Shown here in pieces: positions 8,319-17,272 of a DNA stretch of 64,000 bases (position 1 is the first letter of the stretch; the number at the start of each line of letters is the position of its first letter). Source of the DNA: Lewinellaceae bacterium (GTDB lineage: Bacteria > Bacteroidota > Bacteroidia > Chitinophagales > Saprospiraceae); assembly GCA_020636195.1 (NCBI GenBank), contig JACJYH010000004.1:1-64000 (forward strand). The letters run 5' to 3'. Position numbers and translations under genes: made by a program. Below the pieces are notes generated by a model, which worked only from the letters and a program-made list of their open reading frames with translations, was not told the origin of the DNA and searched no databases.

Positions 8319-9415
8319 GATGGTAAGGCTTTTATGATCGCATGAGCTACCTTGTCTGATGCACCGCTTGAGCCCAATCTTTGGATAAGTTGTTCGTAAC
8401 CGGCGATGATATCGTTTCTATTTTGCTCTATAATTGATAAGTGTTGTTGGATAGTTGTAGGGTTGCAATCTTCTTGAATGAGTTCCGGCACCAATGCGCT
8501 TTCCATAATTAGATTTACCAATGAGATAAATGGCGTTTTGATCAATCTTTTAGCAACGAAATAGCTTATTTTACCAGTTTTGTAACATACTATTTGAGGT
8601 ACCTTGAATATAGCTGTCTCCAAGGTTGCTGTACCACTCGTAACCAATGCCAAGTGCGCTGCTTTCAGAACTGCGTAAGTATCTCCGTGCACAGTTTTTA
8701 CATGGTCTGCCTTGTACTTGGATAAGATGTCTTGATAGAATTGCGGAGTTTGGCTTGCTGAAGCTGCCAAGATAACATCGTATTTCATTCCTTTTGTTGC
8801 AGCAATCATAATGGGCAACATCATGTGTATCTCTTGCTGTCTGCTTCCCGGCAACAAAGCAATAAAAGGTCTTGGATTTTCTACATTTTTGATAGTATCA
8901 AACCTATGATGAATAGCATCCAATAACGGATGCCCAACATACTCAGTCGAATACCCAAAAACTTTAAAGAATTTCTGTTCAAATGGCAGAATTACAAACC
9001 TCATATCCGTATTTTCCACGAGGTTATGCACCCTTGATGTATTCCAAGCCCATATTTGTGGGGTGATATAATATGCCACTTTTATTCCATTTTTTTTCGC
9101 CCATTGAGCTATTCTCATATTAAATCCCGGATAGTCTATCAGTATCAAAATATCAGGTCGGAATGACAAAATATCCCTTTTACATAATGCCATATACCTG
9201 ATGATCTTGCCTAGGTGCGCAACAACTTCTACAAATCCCATGAAAGCAATATCTTTGTAATGCACAACGAGATCAGCACCGGCATTTTTCATTAAGTCAC
9301 CGCCCCATGCTTTGATCTGTAAATTTGGATGGATTTTATATAGCGAATGTATAAGGTTGCTCCCATGCAAATCACCCGAAGCCTCACCTGCAATGATATA
9401 TACTTTACAACTCAT
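8309..9415 (-). CDS. lpxB: Lipid-A-disaccharide synthase
   Basis: Glycosyltransferase family 19 enzyme (368 residues) that joins UDP-2,3-diacylglucosamine and lipid X to make the lipid A disaccharide at the inner membrane. The signature N-terminus (YIIAGEASGDLHGSNLI) is followed by DIAFMGFVEV, the TPQIWAWN segment and the UDP-binding part (ALLPGSRQQEI ... LVTSGTATLETA). It shows the organism makes a Gram-negative lipopolysaccharide-type outer membrane. It sits in the surE operon and overlaps pnuC. Confidence 0.96.
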   Translation of the reverse strand: MSCKVYIIAGEASGDLHGSNLIHSLYKIHPNLQIKAWGGDLMKNAGADLVVHYKDIAFMGFVEVVAHLGKIIRYMALCKRDILSFRPDILILIDYPGFNMRIAQWAKKNGIKVAYYITPQIWAWNTSRVHNLVENTDMRFVILPFEQKFFKVFGYSTEYVGHPLLDAIHHRFDTIKNVENPRPFIALLPGSRQQEIHMMLPIMIAATKGMKYDVILAASASQTPQFYQDILSKYKADHVKTVHGDTYAVLKAAHLALVTSGTATLETAIFKVPQIVCYKTGKISYFVAKRLIKTPFISLVNLIMESALVPELIQEDCNPTTIQQHLSIIEQNRNDIIAGYEQLIQRLGSSGASDKVAHAIIKALPSCP

Positions 9416-9437
9416 GCAGATCAGTAAATAGTCAAAA

Positions 9438-9731
9438 TTATAAGAAAAACTTAATTACCCACGCACCGCCATAAATCAGGATGGGAAATACCATGCCGCG
9501 CATCATCAAATCCCACCTGTTATTCTTTGCAATGTGGATGGGTATAAGAGTAAAACATAAGGCAAAAAGCGTCATGCTTCGAAATCGCCTTTCTGAAATG
9601 GAAGCTGTAACATCTGCCATGATGCCTTGTTTGATGAGAAGATCGAAAATGGTTTCAATGATGATAAATCCTACGATAGGCGTGAGAACACCGATCAAGA
9701 TACCGAAAATTATTGAATTTTTTTCTATCAT
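9438..9731 (-). CDS. Small conserved membrane protein
   Basis: Protein of 97 residues with three hydrophobic segments (about 7-30, 50-65 and 78-95) joined by short charged loops (SISERRFRS, KNNRWD). It overlaps the 3' end of surE by four bases and is followed 22 bases later by lpxB, so it is translated within that operon. A membrane protein of this size beside surE is a familiar arrangement in Bacteroidota, but its function is unknown. Confidence 0.7.
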   Translation of the reverse strand: MIEKNSIIFGILIGVLTPIVGFIIIETIFDLLIKQGIMADVTASISERRFRSMTLFALCFTLIPIHIAKNNRWDLMMRGMVFPILIYGGAWVIKFFL

Positions 9732-10543
9732 ATTTTTGATTCTAAAAGTTTGAATTTTGACATTTCTCCATAGTGGGTGAGATCATGCATGGATGGAACT
9801 ACAGAGACGTAACCATTTTTAAGTGCATTGATATCATTGTCCACTTCATCATTTTCAAAAGATTGAAATTTTCCTGTAAGCCAATAATAGGGTACACCAC
9901 GTGGATCTAAACCTTCTTGAAATTCTTCCACCCAAGTGCCGGCTCCTTGCTTACATACTTTGATGCCTTTTATCTCAGACGTTGGAAGTGCCGGTATATT
10001 GACATTGAGCAACTTGCAATCCTGCATCGGAGACAAAAGAATATCCGCTATGATCTTTCGGGCATATACCTTTGATGCTGAAAAGTCGGCATCGAAACTA
10101 TAATCACATAGTGAAAATCCAATGGAAGGAATGCCTTCGATACTTGCCTCCATAGCTGCCGACATGGTACCACTATAGATAATATTGATACTTGCATTGG
10201 AACCATGATTGATACCAGATAGACATAACGAAATACTTTGGTCTTTCAATAAAACGTTTTTAGCGATTTTCACACAATCTACAGGTGTGCCATTGCACTC
10301 ATAGGCGGTCACACCATCAAACATTTCTACTTTTCTGATTTTTAATGGATTAGAAAGAGTAATTGCGTGACCTTTTCCTGATTGCGGTGAATCGGGTGCA
10401 ACTACAACCACGTTCCCAAATTCCCGCGCCACTTCCACCAATGCCTTTATTCCGGGCGCTACAATACCATCATCATTTGTCACTAAAATCATTTCTTGTC
10501 TCAATTTGGTTGCAAGATAAGACAAATTCCAATAATGATTCAT
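9728..10543 (-). CDS. surE: 5'/3'-nucleotidase SurE
   Basis: Metal-dependent nucleoside monophosphatase, stationary-phase survival family. The metal site TNDDG, the AYECNGTPVDCVKI segment and SGINHGSN with its metal-binding Asn are all present. From 10543 the protein has 271 residues. Most family members begin at MILVTNDDG, here the ATG at 10492, so the first 17 residues (MNHYWNLSYLATKLRQE) may not be translated. It leads the operon with a four-base overlap to the next gene. The role is probably nucleotide salvage or phosphate turnover in the cytoplasm. Confidence 0.94.
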   Translation of the reverse strand: MNHYWNLSYLATKLRQEMILVTNDDGIVAPGIKALVEVAREFGNVVVVAPDSPQSGKGHAITLSNPLKIRKVEMFDGVTAYECNGTPVDCVKIAKNVLLKDQSISLCLSGINHGSNASINIIYSGTMSAAMEASIEGIPSIGFSLCDYSFDADFSASKVYARKIIADILLSPMQDCKLLNVNIPALPTSEIKGIKVCKQGAGTWVEEFQEGLDPRGVPYYWLTGKFQSFENDEVDNDINALKNGYVSVVPSMHDLTHYGEMSKFKLLESKI

Positions 10544-10714
10544 CCCTCGTATGTTATGAATGATGATAATGAGATTATGTTATCGTTAAGAAAGTATATC
10601 TTGAAATAATTTAATATCTGTAGAATGGTTTTTTGATTTACATCAGTTATGGCTGTTTTTATCACAATTCAAATGAATTTCGATGCAATCTACTTGAAAA
10701 TATCTTTTACTGTA

Positions 10715-10874
10715 GAATATGTTTAAATTTTGTTTTTGGATAATAAAATGGAATTATTTTGAGCGAAAAAAGGTAAATTTTGCAGTCAAATGTGGGCAAT
10801 TTGACGAATAATTTATAGAATTTGTAGCCAAAATAAAACATTTTCTTGTTAAAGGATAAATTTTAAACAGACTC
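10715..10874 (+). mobile_element. MITE-like element, copy 2 (160 bp)
   Basis: Degenerate ends GAATATGTTTAAA and TTTAAACAGACTC; flanks GTA (10712-10714) and TTA (10875-10877). The internal hairpin is GTCAAAT (10785-10791) and ATTTGAC (10799-10805), where both arms carry matched changes relative to GTCGAAT/ATTCGAC in other copies. It lies 27 bases upstream of the -7 box of the next gene. The rest of 10544-10714 is plain AT-rich sequence. Confidence 0.75.
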
Positions 10875-10900
10875 TTAAATGGCCTTACAAAAGATTACCT

Positions 10901-10908
10901 TAGCTTTG
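10901..10908 (+). promoter_or_regulatory. Bacteroidota -7 box
   Basis: TAGCTTTG followed by C, 23 bases before the ATG at 10931. No strong -33 TTG is visible. The MITE copy ends just upstream. Confidence 0.5.
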
Positions 10909-10930
10909 CAACTTTAAAAATTAGAGACAC

Positions 10931-11545
10931 ATGTGGACCATTAACATTTATATCAAGTTTGCCATCATCATTATTGGAATAGTAGGAGGAATCATTGGAG
11001 GTTTTTTCTTAGGGTTTGGATATACATGGATTTTCATTCTTATTGGTATCATATTTCTAGTGTCATACATCCTATTGGGTACAGTCCAAAGTGCTGCAGA
11101 ACTTGTTCAGACGATGCAATTTGATGCTGCTGAAGAGAGGTTGTCATTAACAAAATTCCCAAATTTATTATACGTCACCAATAGAGCATTTTATTATATT
11201 TTGAAGGGATCATTGGCCGCTCAAAAGAAAAATAATGCTCTAGCTGAGGACTATTTCAATACAGCCTTATCATTAAAATTGCCATCAGATAATGAAAGAG
11301 CAATGGTTTTAGCACAAATGGCAAGTATACAAGCCAATAAAGGCAATTGGGCGGGAGCAAAAAAGTACTATTACCAAACTAAAGGATTGAAAGTAACAGA
11401 GAACGCTATCAAGGAACAAATTAAACAGTTGGACACAGCCATACAACAAAGTGGACAAATGAAACTAGCCCAAAGTATGGGAGTCAAAACGAACCAAATG
11501 CCCTTAAAACCGGGTGGAAAGCGCAGAAGACCACCTATGCGTTAA
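10931..11545 (+). CDS. Membrane-anchored TPR-like protein
   Basis: Protein of 204 residues. The N-terminus has two adjacent hydrophobic helices (about 8-30 and 35-52) with Gly-rich faces (IIGIVGGIIGGFFLGFGYTW). The rest looks like two or three tetratricopeptide-type helical hairpins (YYILKGSLAAQKKNNALAED, ALAQMASIQANKGNWAGAKK), suggesting a cytoplasmic or periplasmic scaffold tethered to the inner membrane. The tail is very basic (PGGKRRRPPMR). No specific family is assigned. It is a single gene converging on the CvpA-family gene. Confidence 0.65.
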   Translation: MWTINIYIKFAIIIIGIVGGIIGGFFLGFGYTWIFILIGIIFLVSYILLGTVQSAAELVQTMQFDAAEERLSLTKFPNLLYVTNRAFYYILKGSLAAQKKNNALAEDYFNTALSLKLPSDNERAMVLAQMASIQANKGNWAGAKKYYYQTKGLKVTENAIKEQIKQLDTAIQQSGQMKLAQSMGVKTNQMPLKPGGKRRRPPMR

Positions 11546-11553
11546 GGAGAAAT

Positions 11554-12111
11554 TTACTCCTTTATTATTTCTTGATTGCCATTTGAAAGATTCTTGCTTT
11601 CATTCATTGTTTTCAATGTGATATCCCAAAAATCTTGAAATATAGGTTTTAAGCCCATAAAAATGGATTTACCTTTTTCAGGAAGGGGTTCCAACATAGA
11701 ATATGTTATGGAATTTTCTTTCAAATCCGGTGACAGCACATTGATGTTGTTCATGACCCATAGAGCCAAGCTGAGGAGGTAGGCAAAAAACACAGCTTGC
11801 AAAGCGCCACCTGCTACTTTGTTGACAAAGTTAACATTAGCTGCTTCCAGCAGAGCTTCAAGTTTTTTTGCGATAAATTTTAGCAGCAAAATGACAACTA
11901 GAAATGACACCACGATACCAACTAAAAACATTAATGGAGGACTTATTTTTATGATATCCTGGAGAAATCTGATGGCATACGGTGCAATCCTCAATGCAAT
12001 CAATATTGCTACGATCATGGATAATGTATCAAATATGGTTTTGATCAATCCTCTCGAATAACCAAAATAAAATCCAATCATGATCACTATAGCAACGACA
12101 ATATCTAACAT
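11554..12111 (-). CDS. CvpA-family membrane protein
   Basis: Inner-membrane protein of 185 residues with four hydrophobic helices. The N-terminus MLDIVVAIVIMIGFYFGYSRG matches the CvpA pattern (conserved Asp, then GxxxGxxRG). CvpA relatives are needed for colicin V export in E. coli and for envelope stress or bile resistance elsewhere; the molecular role is unsettled. It converges on the preceding + gene, with a weak AAGGAG/CTCCTT stem between them (11544-11562). Confidence 0.82.
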   Translation of the reverse strand: MLDIVVAIVIMIGFYFGYSRGLIKTIFDTLSMIVAILIALRIAPYAIRFLQDIIKISPPLMFLVGIVVSFLVVILLLKFIAKKLEALLEAANVNFVNKVAGGALQAVFFAYLLSLALWVMNNINVLSPDLKENSITYSMLEPLPEKGKSIFMGLKPIFQDFWDITLKTMNESKNLSNGNQEIIKE

Positions 12112-12161
12112 GTTCTAATTATTTTAAATCTTTGACGATGAATGTATTTAAAAGTATCTGT

Positions 12162-13202
12162 TTATGGGGCAGGATTTGAATGTGCCATATGCAACTCGTT
12201 AATACGGCTTATAAGCGCATCAGAAATTTCAACGTTAATACTGCTCACATTCTCCCTTAATTGTGCCATTGATGTAGCTCCAATGATGGTAGAACCCACA
12301 AATGGTTGTTGATGTACAAATGCTAGTGACATCACTGCTGGGGAAAGGTTGAATTCTGCTGCCAAATCCAAGTACTTTTGTGCCATTAATCGGGTAGATG
12401 CACCGTTGTATCTTGATAAAGTCGGAAATTGATTGATTCTATCATTTGGAGAGTCAGAGCCTTTGTGATATTTCCCGGAAAGAAGACCAAAAGCCATTGG
12501 AGAATACGCCAATAATGGGACATTTTCACGCATTGAAACTTCAGACATCCCTATTTCAAAGGTTCTGTTGAGCAGATTATAAGGGTTTTGTACAGTCAAT
12601 GGCCGCATTATATTGTGTTGGTCAGCAACAAAAGTTGCTCTCATCAATCCCCAAGGAGTTTCATTTGACATGCCCCAATATCTTATTTTTCCTTCTCCCT
12701 TCAGTTTTTCCATGGTAGAAATCACTGAGTGAAAGTTGTCTTGCCATTCGTCATCAGACACGATTGGATAGTTTAATTGGCCAAAATAATTTGTTTTTCT
12801 TTCCGGCCAATGCAGTTGATAAATGTCTATGATATCTGTTTGTAACCTGCCAAGACTTCCTTCGATAGCAGACAAGATTCTCGCAGGGCTGTAATCTAAG
12901 GTGGGACTGACATGGCTCAATCCTCTTGATGGTCCTGTAATCTTAGATGCCAATATGACTTTGTTACGATTGCCTGTTTTTTTGAACCAACTGCCCAAGA
13001 TTCTCTCTGTAGAACCTTGTGTTTCTTTTCTTCCGGGCACAGAGTACATCTCCGCCGTATCAAAGAAATTGATGCCTTGATCAAGGGCGTAATCCATTTG
13101 TTCATGACCATCTGCCTCAGTATTCTGTTGGCCAAAAGTCATGGTACCCAAGCAAATCTTACTTACCTTTAGGTCGGATTGACCTAATATTTGATATTTC
13201 AT
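12162..13202 (-). CDS. Aldo/keto reductase (Tas-like)
   Basis: NADPH-dependent oxidoreductase of the aldo/keto reductase superfamily, 346 residues. Visible motifs are the first strand LGQSDLKVSKICLGTMTFG, the catalytic Asp and Tyr (NFFDTAEMYS), the Lys strand (KVILASKI), the His segment (DIYQLHWPER) and the NADP-binding tail (VGSTIIGATSMAQL). The length and the GRKETQGSTERILG region resemble the Tas/YajO-type group. The substrate cannot be predicted. It stands alone, divergent from the bacilliredoxin gene with 133 bases between them, which may reflect shared redox control. Confidence 0.9.
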   Translation of the reverse strand: MKYQILGQSDLKVSKICLGTMTFGQQNTEADGHEQMDYALDQGINFFDTAEMYSVPGRKETQGSTERILGSWFKKTGNRNKVILASKITGPSRGLSHVSPTLDYSPARILSAIEGSLGRLQTDIIDIYQLHWPERKTNYFGQLNYPIVSDDEWQDNFHSVISTMEKLKGEGKIRYWGMSNETPWGLMRATFVADQHNIMRPLTVQNPYNLLNRTFEIGMSEVSMRENVPLLAYSPMAFGLLSGKYHKGSDSPNDRINQFPTLSRYNGASTRLMAQKYLDLAAEFNLSPAVMSLAFVHQQPFVGSTIIGATSMAQLRENVSSINVEISDALISRINELHMAHSNPAP

Positions 13203-13335
13203 TTTTTAAATTTTCAATGCAAAGGAAATGTTTTTTTTATGATTTCCCAATTTATAAGATTTGATTTTGGTGTGAACTTTTAATCTTGTATTAGGTTATT
13301 GAATAATATTTTTCATCAACAAAATATTTTTTGAA

Positions 13336-13752
13336 ATGTATCCAAGAGAATTGACCATACCATTAGAAAAAGACCTTACAGACTTTGGATTTGAACCCCT
13401 ACAAACCACAGAGGAAGTGGATAGCGTTTTGGAAGGCAGCCATGAAGGTTCTGTATTGCTTGTTGTAAACTCAGTTTGTGGATGTGCAGCAGCAAATGCA
13501 CGACCGGGTGCTAAACTTTCCCTCAGAAATGACAAGAAACCATCTAAACTAGTAACTGTATTTGCAGGTGTTCACAAGGAAGCAACTGAAAGAGCAAGAG
13601 AGTTCTTGTTGCCGTATCCGCCGTCATCTCCAAGTATTGCATTATTTAAGGATGGACAGTTGGTGCACATGCTTGAACGTCATCATATTGAAGGGAATTC
13701 TGCTCAAAATATAGCGATAAATTTGGCGAAAGCCTACGACACATTCTGCTAG
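13336..13752 (+). CDS. Bacilliredoxin (BrxA/BrxB family, YphP/YqiW)
   Basis: Thioredoxin-fold protein of 138 residues with the characteristic active site CGC (VVNSVCGCAAANARP) rather than CxxC. Family members remove bacillithiol from oxidised proteins in Firmicutes; Bacteroidota carry homologues that probably act in thiol-disulfide repair. The length is typical. The divergent aldo/keto reductase upstream and the convergent transporter ATPase downstream (7 bases from its stop) are its neighbours. Confidence 0.9.
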   Translation: MYPRELTIPLEKDLTDFGFEPLQTTEEVDSVLEGSHEGSVLLVVNSVCGCAAANARPGAKLSLRNDKKPSKLVTVFAGVHKEATERAREFLLPYPPSSPSIALFKDGQLVHMLERHHIEGNSAQNIAINLAKAYDTFC

Positions 13753-13759
13753 GAAATGG

Positions 13760-14566
13760 TCATTTTTGGCTAATTTTTATCATTATGTCTTCGACCTCGT
13801 GGACGAGTTTGGTGTATTCAGGATCTCTTTTTGTTTCTCTGGTTCTATGTAGTGGTAGATCTACTTTGATATGCTCCACAAAATTTGACGGCGCATATTT
13901 CATGATATAAATGTCATCTGCAAGGTACACCGCTTCAGAAATATCATGCGTTACAAAGATAATGGTGCTGTGAAACTTTTCCCACAGGGATAAAAGAAGT
14001 TCCTGCATTTGTATTCTTGTCTTGATATCTAAGGCTCCAAACGGCTCGTCCATCAATAGTATTTGTGGATTTGCCAGCAGACTTCTTGCTATTGCAATCC
14101 TTTGTAATTGGCCACCGGAAAGAGTAGGGTACATGGCATATTTTTTCTCATGTCCTTCTAAACCAACCATTTTGATCATCTCCATGGCTCTTTCATCTCG
14201 CTCATTCTTCTTGACGCCCTGATATTGCAATGCTAAACCTACATTTTCTAAGACTGTCATCCATGGAAGAGACGAATATTGCTGAAAAACCATGCTGATG
14301 TGTTGTTCAGGTGTGATAGGTTTTCCATTGACCAATACGGTGCCTTCTGACGGCTGTTGAATACCTGCTATGTATCTAAGCAATGTGGATTTCCCTGACC
14401 CGGACATGCCCAAAATAACGACAAACTGCCCTTGATCCGGCTTGTCCTCCACTAAAAAATCAAGCCCTTTGATTACCCAGTTTTGTCCACCATCATAGGT
14501 TTGACCTATATTCCTCAGCTCAATGATATTAGCTAATGTGCTATCTGTAAACGAAAGTGGGCTCAT
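13760..14566 (-). CDS. NitT/TauT-type ABC transporter ATPase
   Basis: Cytoplasmic ATPase of 268 residues driving the neighbouring permease. All motifs are present: Walker A GMSGSGKST, Q-loop VFQQYSSLPW, signature LSGGQLQR, Walker B ILLMDEPFGALD and switch His FVTHDISEA. The family imports taurine, sulfonates, nitrate or similar small anions. Its start overlaps the permease stop by four bases. It is the last of five same-strand genes with the OmpA-fused binding protein and two coiled-coil proteins, so the transported solute may be envelope-related rather than a nutrient. Confidence 0.92.
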   Translation of the reverse strand: MSPLSFTDSTLANIIELRNIGQTYDGGQNWVIKGLDFLVEDKPDQGQFVVILGMSGSGKSTLLRYIAGIQQPSEGTVLVNGKPITPEQHISMVFQQYSSLPWMTVLENVGLALQYQGVKKNERDERAMEMIKMVGLEGHEKKYAMYPTLSGGQLQRIAIARSLLANPQILLMDEPFGALDIKTRIQMQELLLSLWEKFHSTIIFVTHDISEAVYLADDIYIMKYAPSNFVEHIKVDLPLHRTRETKRDPEYTKLVHEVEDIMIKISQK

Positions 14567-15627
14567 GTCTTTGATCTAAAATATTTATTGTAGAGCTGAA
14601 TAATCTGATATAGCAATATGATTCCAAAAGCTGTATGTACTGTCCATAGAGTGTCTCCAAACATGTATTCTAACGGTTTTACACCGCCCATAAAAGGGAA
14701 GAATTCATTGATCAATAAAAGGACATATATTCCTAGAAGAATCCACGTCATAATATTGATGATGAAGTCCACGACGATATCAATTAGAGAAACACTTTTT
14801 AGCTGGATTCCCGGATTGTAATTATCTTTTAATTGATATTTGAATGGGAAAAACTTCCTATCCAAATACGTAAAAACTCTATCCTGGATGACACCGATTC
14901 CCATAATGATTACCAGCAATGCAAAAATTTTATCCACTCTATTGAGTCTTTGAGCAGCATAAATCAATGAACCTACACCTCCTTGATCTGCGCTGGTTTC
15001 TGCCACAATGATATAGGTCCACGAAATCGCTGTCAATATCCTGATATCGTCTGATAACCTTGAAACCACTGAGGGCCAATATACTGTTTTTATAGTTTGC
15101 CAATAGCTGGCACCAAGGGTTTGAACTGTTTTTAGATAGACATCATCTACTTCATCGATACGTTGTATGACCACAGGAAGAAGATAAATGAATATACCAA
15201 AAGCTAAAAAGTTGATTTTGGCTTCAGCATAAATCCCAAACCACAAAATAAATAAACCTGTAACCGCGGTCAATGGTAAAAATCGAACAGCATCCACTAG
15301 TTTTTGGAACATGCCTCTCAGCATTGGTACCAAACCGATGGCAAAACCTATAAATAGACCATAGAGGATGGCTTTGATGTAACCACCTAAATTTAAACCA
15401 ATAGATCTAAAAATATTTTTAAATAACTCGTTGTCATGATATAAGTCCCCAAAGGCTTTAAGAACTCGTTGTGGATGTGGCAATTTTGACTTGTCTATGA
15501 TAGGCTGTTCACCGGACGAAAGTAACATCCATACCAATATGAAGAAAATGATTCCCGCAACCATGAGCCAGCGAGTCTGTGCTTTGGACAAGGGTCCACG
15601 AAGGTCAAACAACCAGTTCGATGACAT
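14563..15627 (-). CDS. NitT/TauT-type ABC permease with extra C-terminal membrane segments
   Basis: Inner-membrane permease of 354 residues. The core (about residues 60-265) has the usual BPD_transp_1 helices and the EAA loop (VQTLGASYWQTIKTVYWPS). Related TauC/SsuC proteins are near 260 residues. Here about 85 residues are added at the C-terminus, containing two further hydrophobic helices (VVDFIINIMTWILLGIYVLL and VHTAFGIILLYQIIQLY). It is coupled to the ATPase by a four-base overlap and lies 19 bases after the binding-protein gene. Confidence 0.9.
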   Translation of the reverse strand: MSSNWLFDLRGPLSKAQTRWLMVAGIIFFILVWMLLSSGEQPIIDKSKLPHPQRVLKAFGDLYHDNELFKNIFRSIGLNLGGYIKAILYGLFIGFAIGLVPMLRGMFQKLVDAVRFLPLTAVTGLFILWFGIYAEAKINFLAFGIFIYLLPVVIQRIDEVDDVYLKTVQTLGASYWQTIKTVYWPSVVSRLSDDIRILTAISWTYIIVAETSADQGGVGSLIYAAQRLNRVDKIFALLVIIMGIGVIQDRVFTYLDRKFFPFKYQLKDNYNPGIQLKSVSLIDIVVDFIINIMTWILLGIYVLLLINEFFPFMGGVKPLEYMFGDTLWTVHTAFGIILLYQIIQLYNKYFRSKT

Positions 15628-15646
15628 AACGGACTTTGGATTCAGA

Positions 15647-17236
15647 TTAGTTGATCAACTGAAAATCGGTTCTCCTATTCTTTCCTCTACATTCTTCTGT
15701 GGCATTGGATTCGCAACCTTTAACCGGCTTGCTTGGCCCATTTCCTACGATCACAAACCTATTTGAGTCTATATTATATTCTGACTTAAGGTATTCAGCT
15801 ACGGATCTTGCTCTTTTTTCAGACAATGCTTTATTTGTCGCTGCCGATCCAACATTGTCGGTATTGCCTTCAATCCTTACCTTGGTGTTTGCAAATGATT
15901 TTGCTATATCCCTGAATTGTAAATCAATAATGGTTTTAGCATTTTCATCCAATTTAAATTGGCCTGTTGCAAAGGTGATACTCACGGGTTTAGATGCAAA
16001 TGCTTCAGACACTTTTTCTTGATTTGTTGTTGGAGCAAATACTTTGGATTTTTCTGCTGCATATGATGGCCCATTTAAATTTGCTCCTTGGATCGCACCA
16101 GTATAAATCACTGATCTCCATGCAGGGGCAGCGTTTGGAATTTCTCCTATCTCTTTAAATCTATTGGACATTTTTTCGTACAAGTCGCTACCTTTCTGAC
16201 CTTTGTAAGCAGAATTGAGACCAAAGAAATTGACATTATCGCCATGCCCTGTCCAATACACAGTGGACATCATGCCCATAGCATCATCTGGACTTAATCC
16301 TACCATTTCTGCTAAATACTTTGAAGCTTTTTGTTGATTTGATGGGTTGCTATTGAGTTCTGCAATCCCTTTCATCCATCCTTCATAAAAACCATCTATC
16401 ATTTTTTTCTTGGCTTCGATGGTTTTTTCACTTGCGAACATAATATCCCCAATGATGTGGGATTGTTGTACAGTATTTAAAAGAATTTTAGAGCCGGGAA
16501 CTTCATTTGTTGCAATGACATCATCCGGACTCCAAACCACTGCTGCGTCTATATCATTTGTTCTGAATAGTTCAGCAGCTTTCAAGTTGTCAGATGTTTT
16601 AATAATGGTGACATCGTTATAACTTAAACCTGCAGCTTCCAAAGAACTGATTAGTAAAGTCTGAGCCGGTGAAGGTACAGCAACAGCGATCTTTTTTCCT
16701 TTAAGATCATTGACCGTATTAATGCCTCTCTTTACGATGATAGCGTCACCACCTCTGGACCAATCCACTTGCATGAAAGCCTTTGGCTTGAAGCTATTGA
16801 TATCTTCAGGAGCTGTGTAGAGAGGAAAAGCATCGGCAGTTTGTACCAATACATCATAATCACCACTCATCCAAGCATTCATAGCATTGATAAGGTCGTT
16901 GTCTAAGATAAATTCTACATTGAACCCATATTCCTTTAGGAATCGGCTATTGGAATTCGGTTTCGCTCCTTCATTGAAATACAAACCCGGTGCATAACCG
17001 CCCCAAGTCACCAGCTGCACTCTGAGTGTATTTGGGTCATTTTTACTTGAAATGACGGGTTTTGCAGCACTATCTGTTGAATTTGAAGCGTTTTCTGCCG
17101 AAGCCGCTTCTGTTTGTTTCTTGATATCTTTACCGAATTGGGTGTTATTGAGAATGTACTTGCCACCAAAAAATAATAATGCAAGTATGATCAGTGTGAT
17201 CACCAATTTTGAAAAGCTTGTCAATCGTGTTGCCAT
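15647..17236 (-). CDS. Substrate-binding protein fused to an OmpA peptidoglycan-binding domain
   Basis: Protein of 529 residues in three parts. Residues 10-28 are a hydrophobic anchor without a clear cleavage site. Residues about 70-380 are an NMT1/SsuA-like periplasmic binding domain (LVTWGGYAPGLYFNEG, DLKGKKIAVAVPSPAQ). Residues about 405-529 are an OmpA-type domain (SITFATGQFKLDENA, RIEGNTDNVG, LSEKRARSVAEYL, GKNRRTDFQL) that should grip peptidoglycan. A Cys pair near 508-516 is typical of such domains. The fusion would tie the transporter's receptor to the cell wall. It lies 19 bases before the permease gene. Confidence 0.9.
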   Translation of the reverse strand: MATRLTSFSKLVITLIILALLFFGGKYILNNTQFGKDIKKQTEAASAENASNSTDSAAKPVISSKNDPNTLRVQLVTWGGYAPGLYFNEGAKPNSNSRFLKEYGFNVEFILDNDLINAMNAWMSGDYDVLVQTADAFPLYTAPEDINSFKPKAFMQVDWSRGGDAIIVKRGINTVNDLKGKKIAVAVPSPAQTLLISSLEAAGLSYNDVTIIKTSDNLKAAELFRTNDIDAAVVWSPDDVIATNEVPGSKILLNTVQQSHIIGDIMFASEKTIEAKKKMIDGFYEGWMKGIAELNSNPSNQQKASKYLAEMVGLSPDDAMGMMSTVYWTGHGDNVNFFGLNSAYKGQKGSDLYEKMSNRFKEIGEIPNAAPAWRSVIYTGAIQGANLNGPSYAAEKSKVFAPTTNQEKVSEAFASKPVSITFATGQFKLDENAKTIIDLQFRDIAKSFANTKVRIEGNTDNVGSAATNKALSEKRARSVAEYLKSEYNIDSNRFVIVGNGPSKPVKGCESNATEECRGKNRRTDFQLIN

Positions 17237-17272
17237 TTTTATTTGTTTATTTTGTTTTATTTAAAATTATAT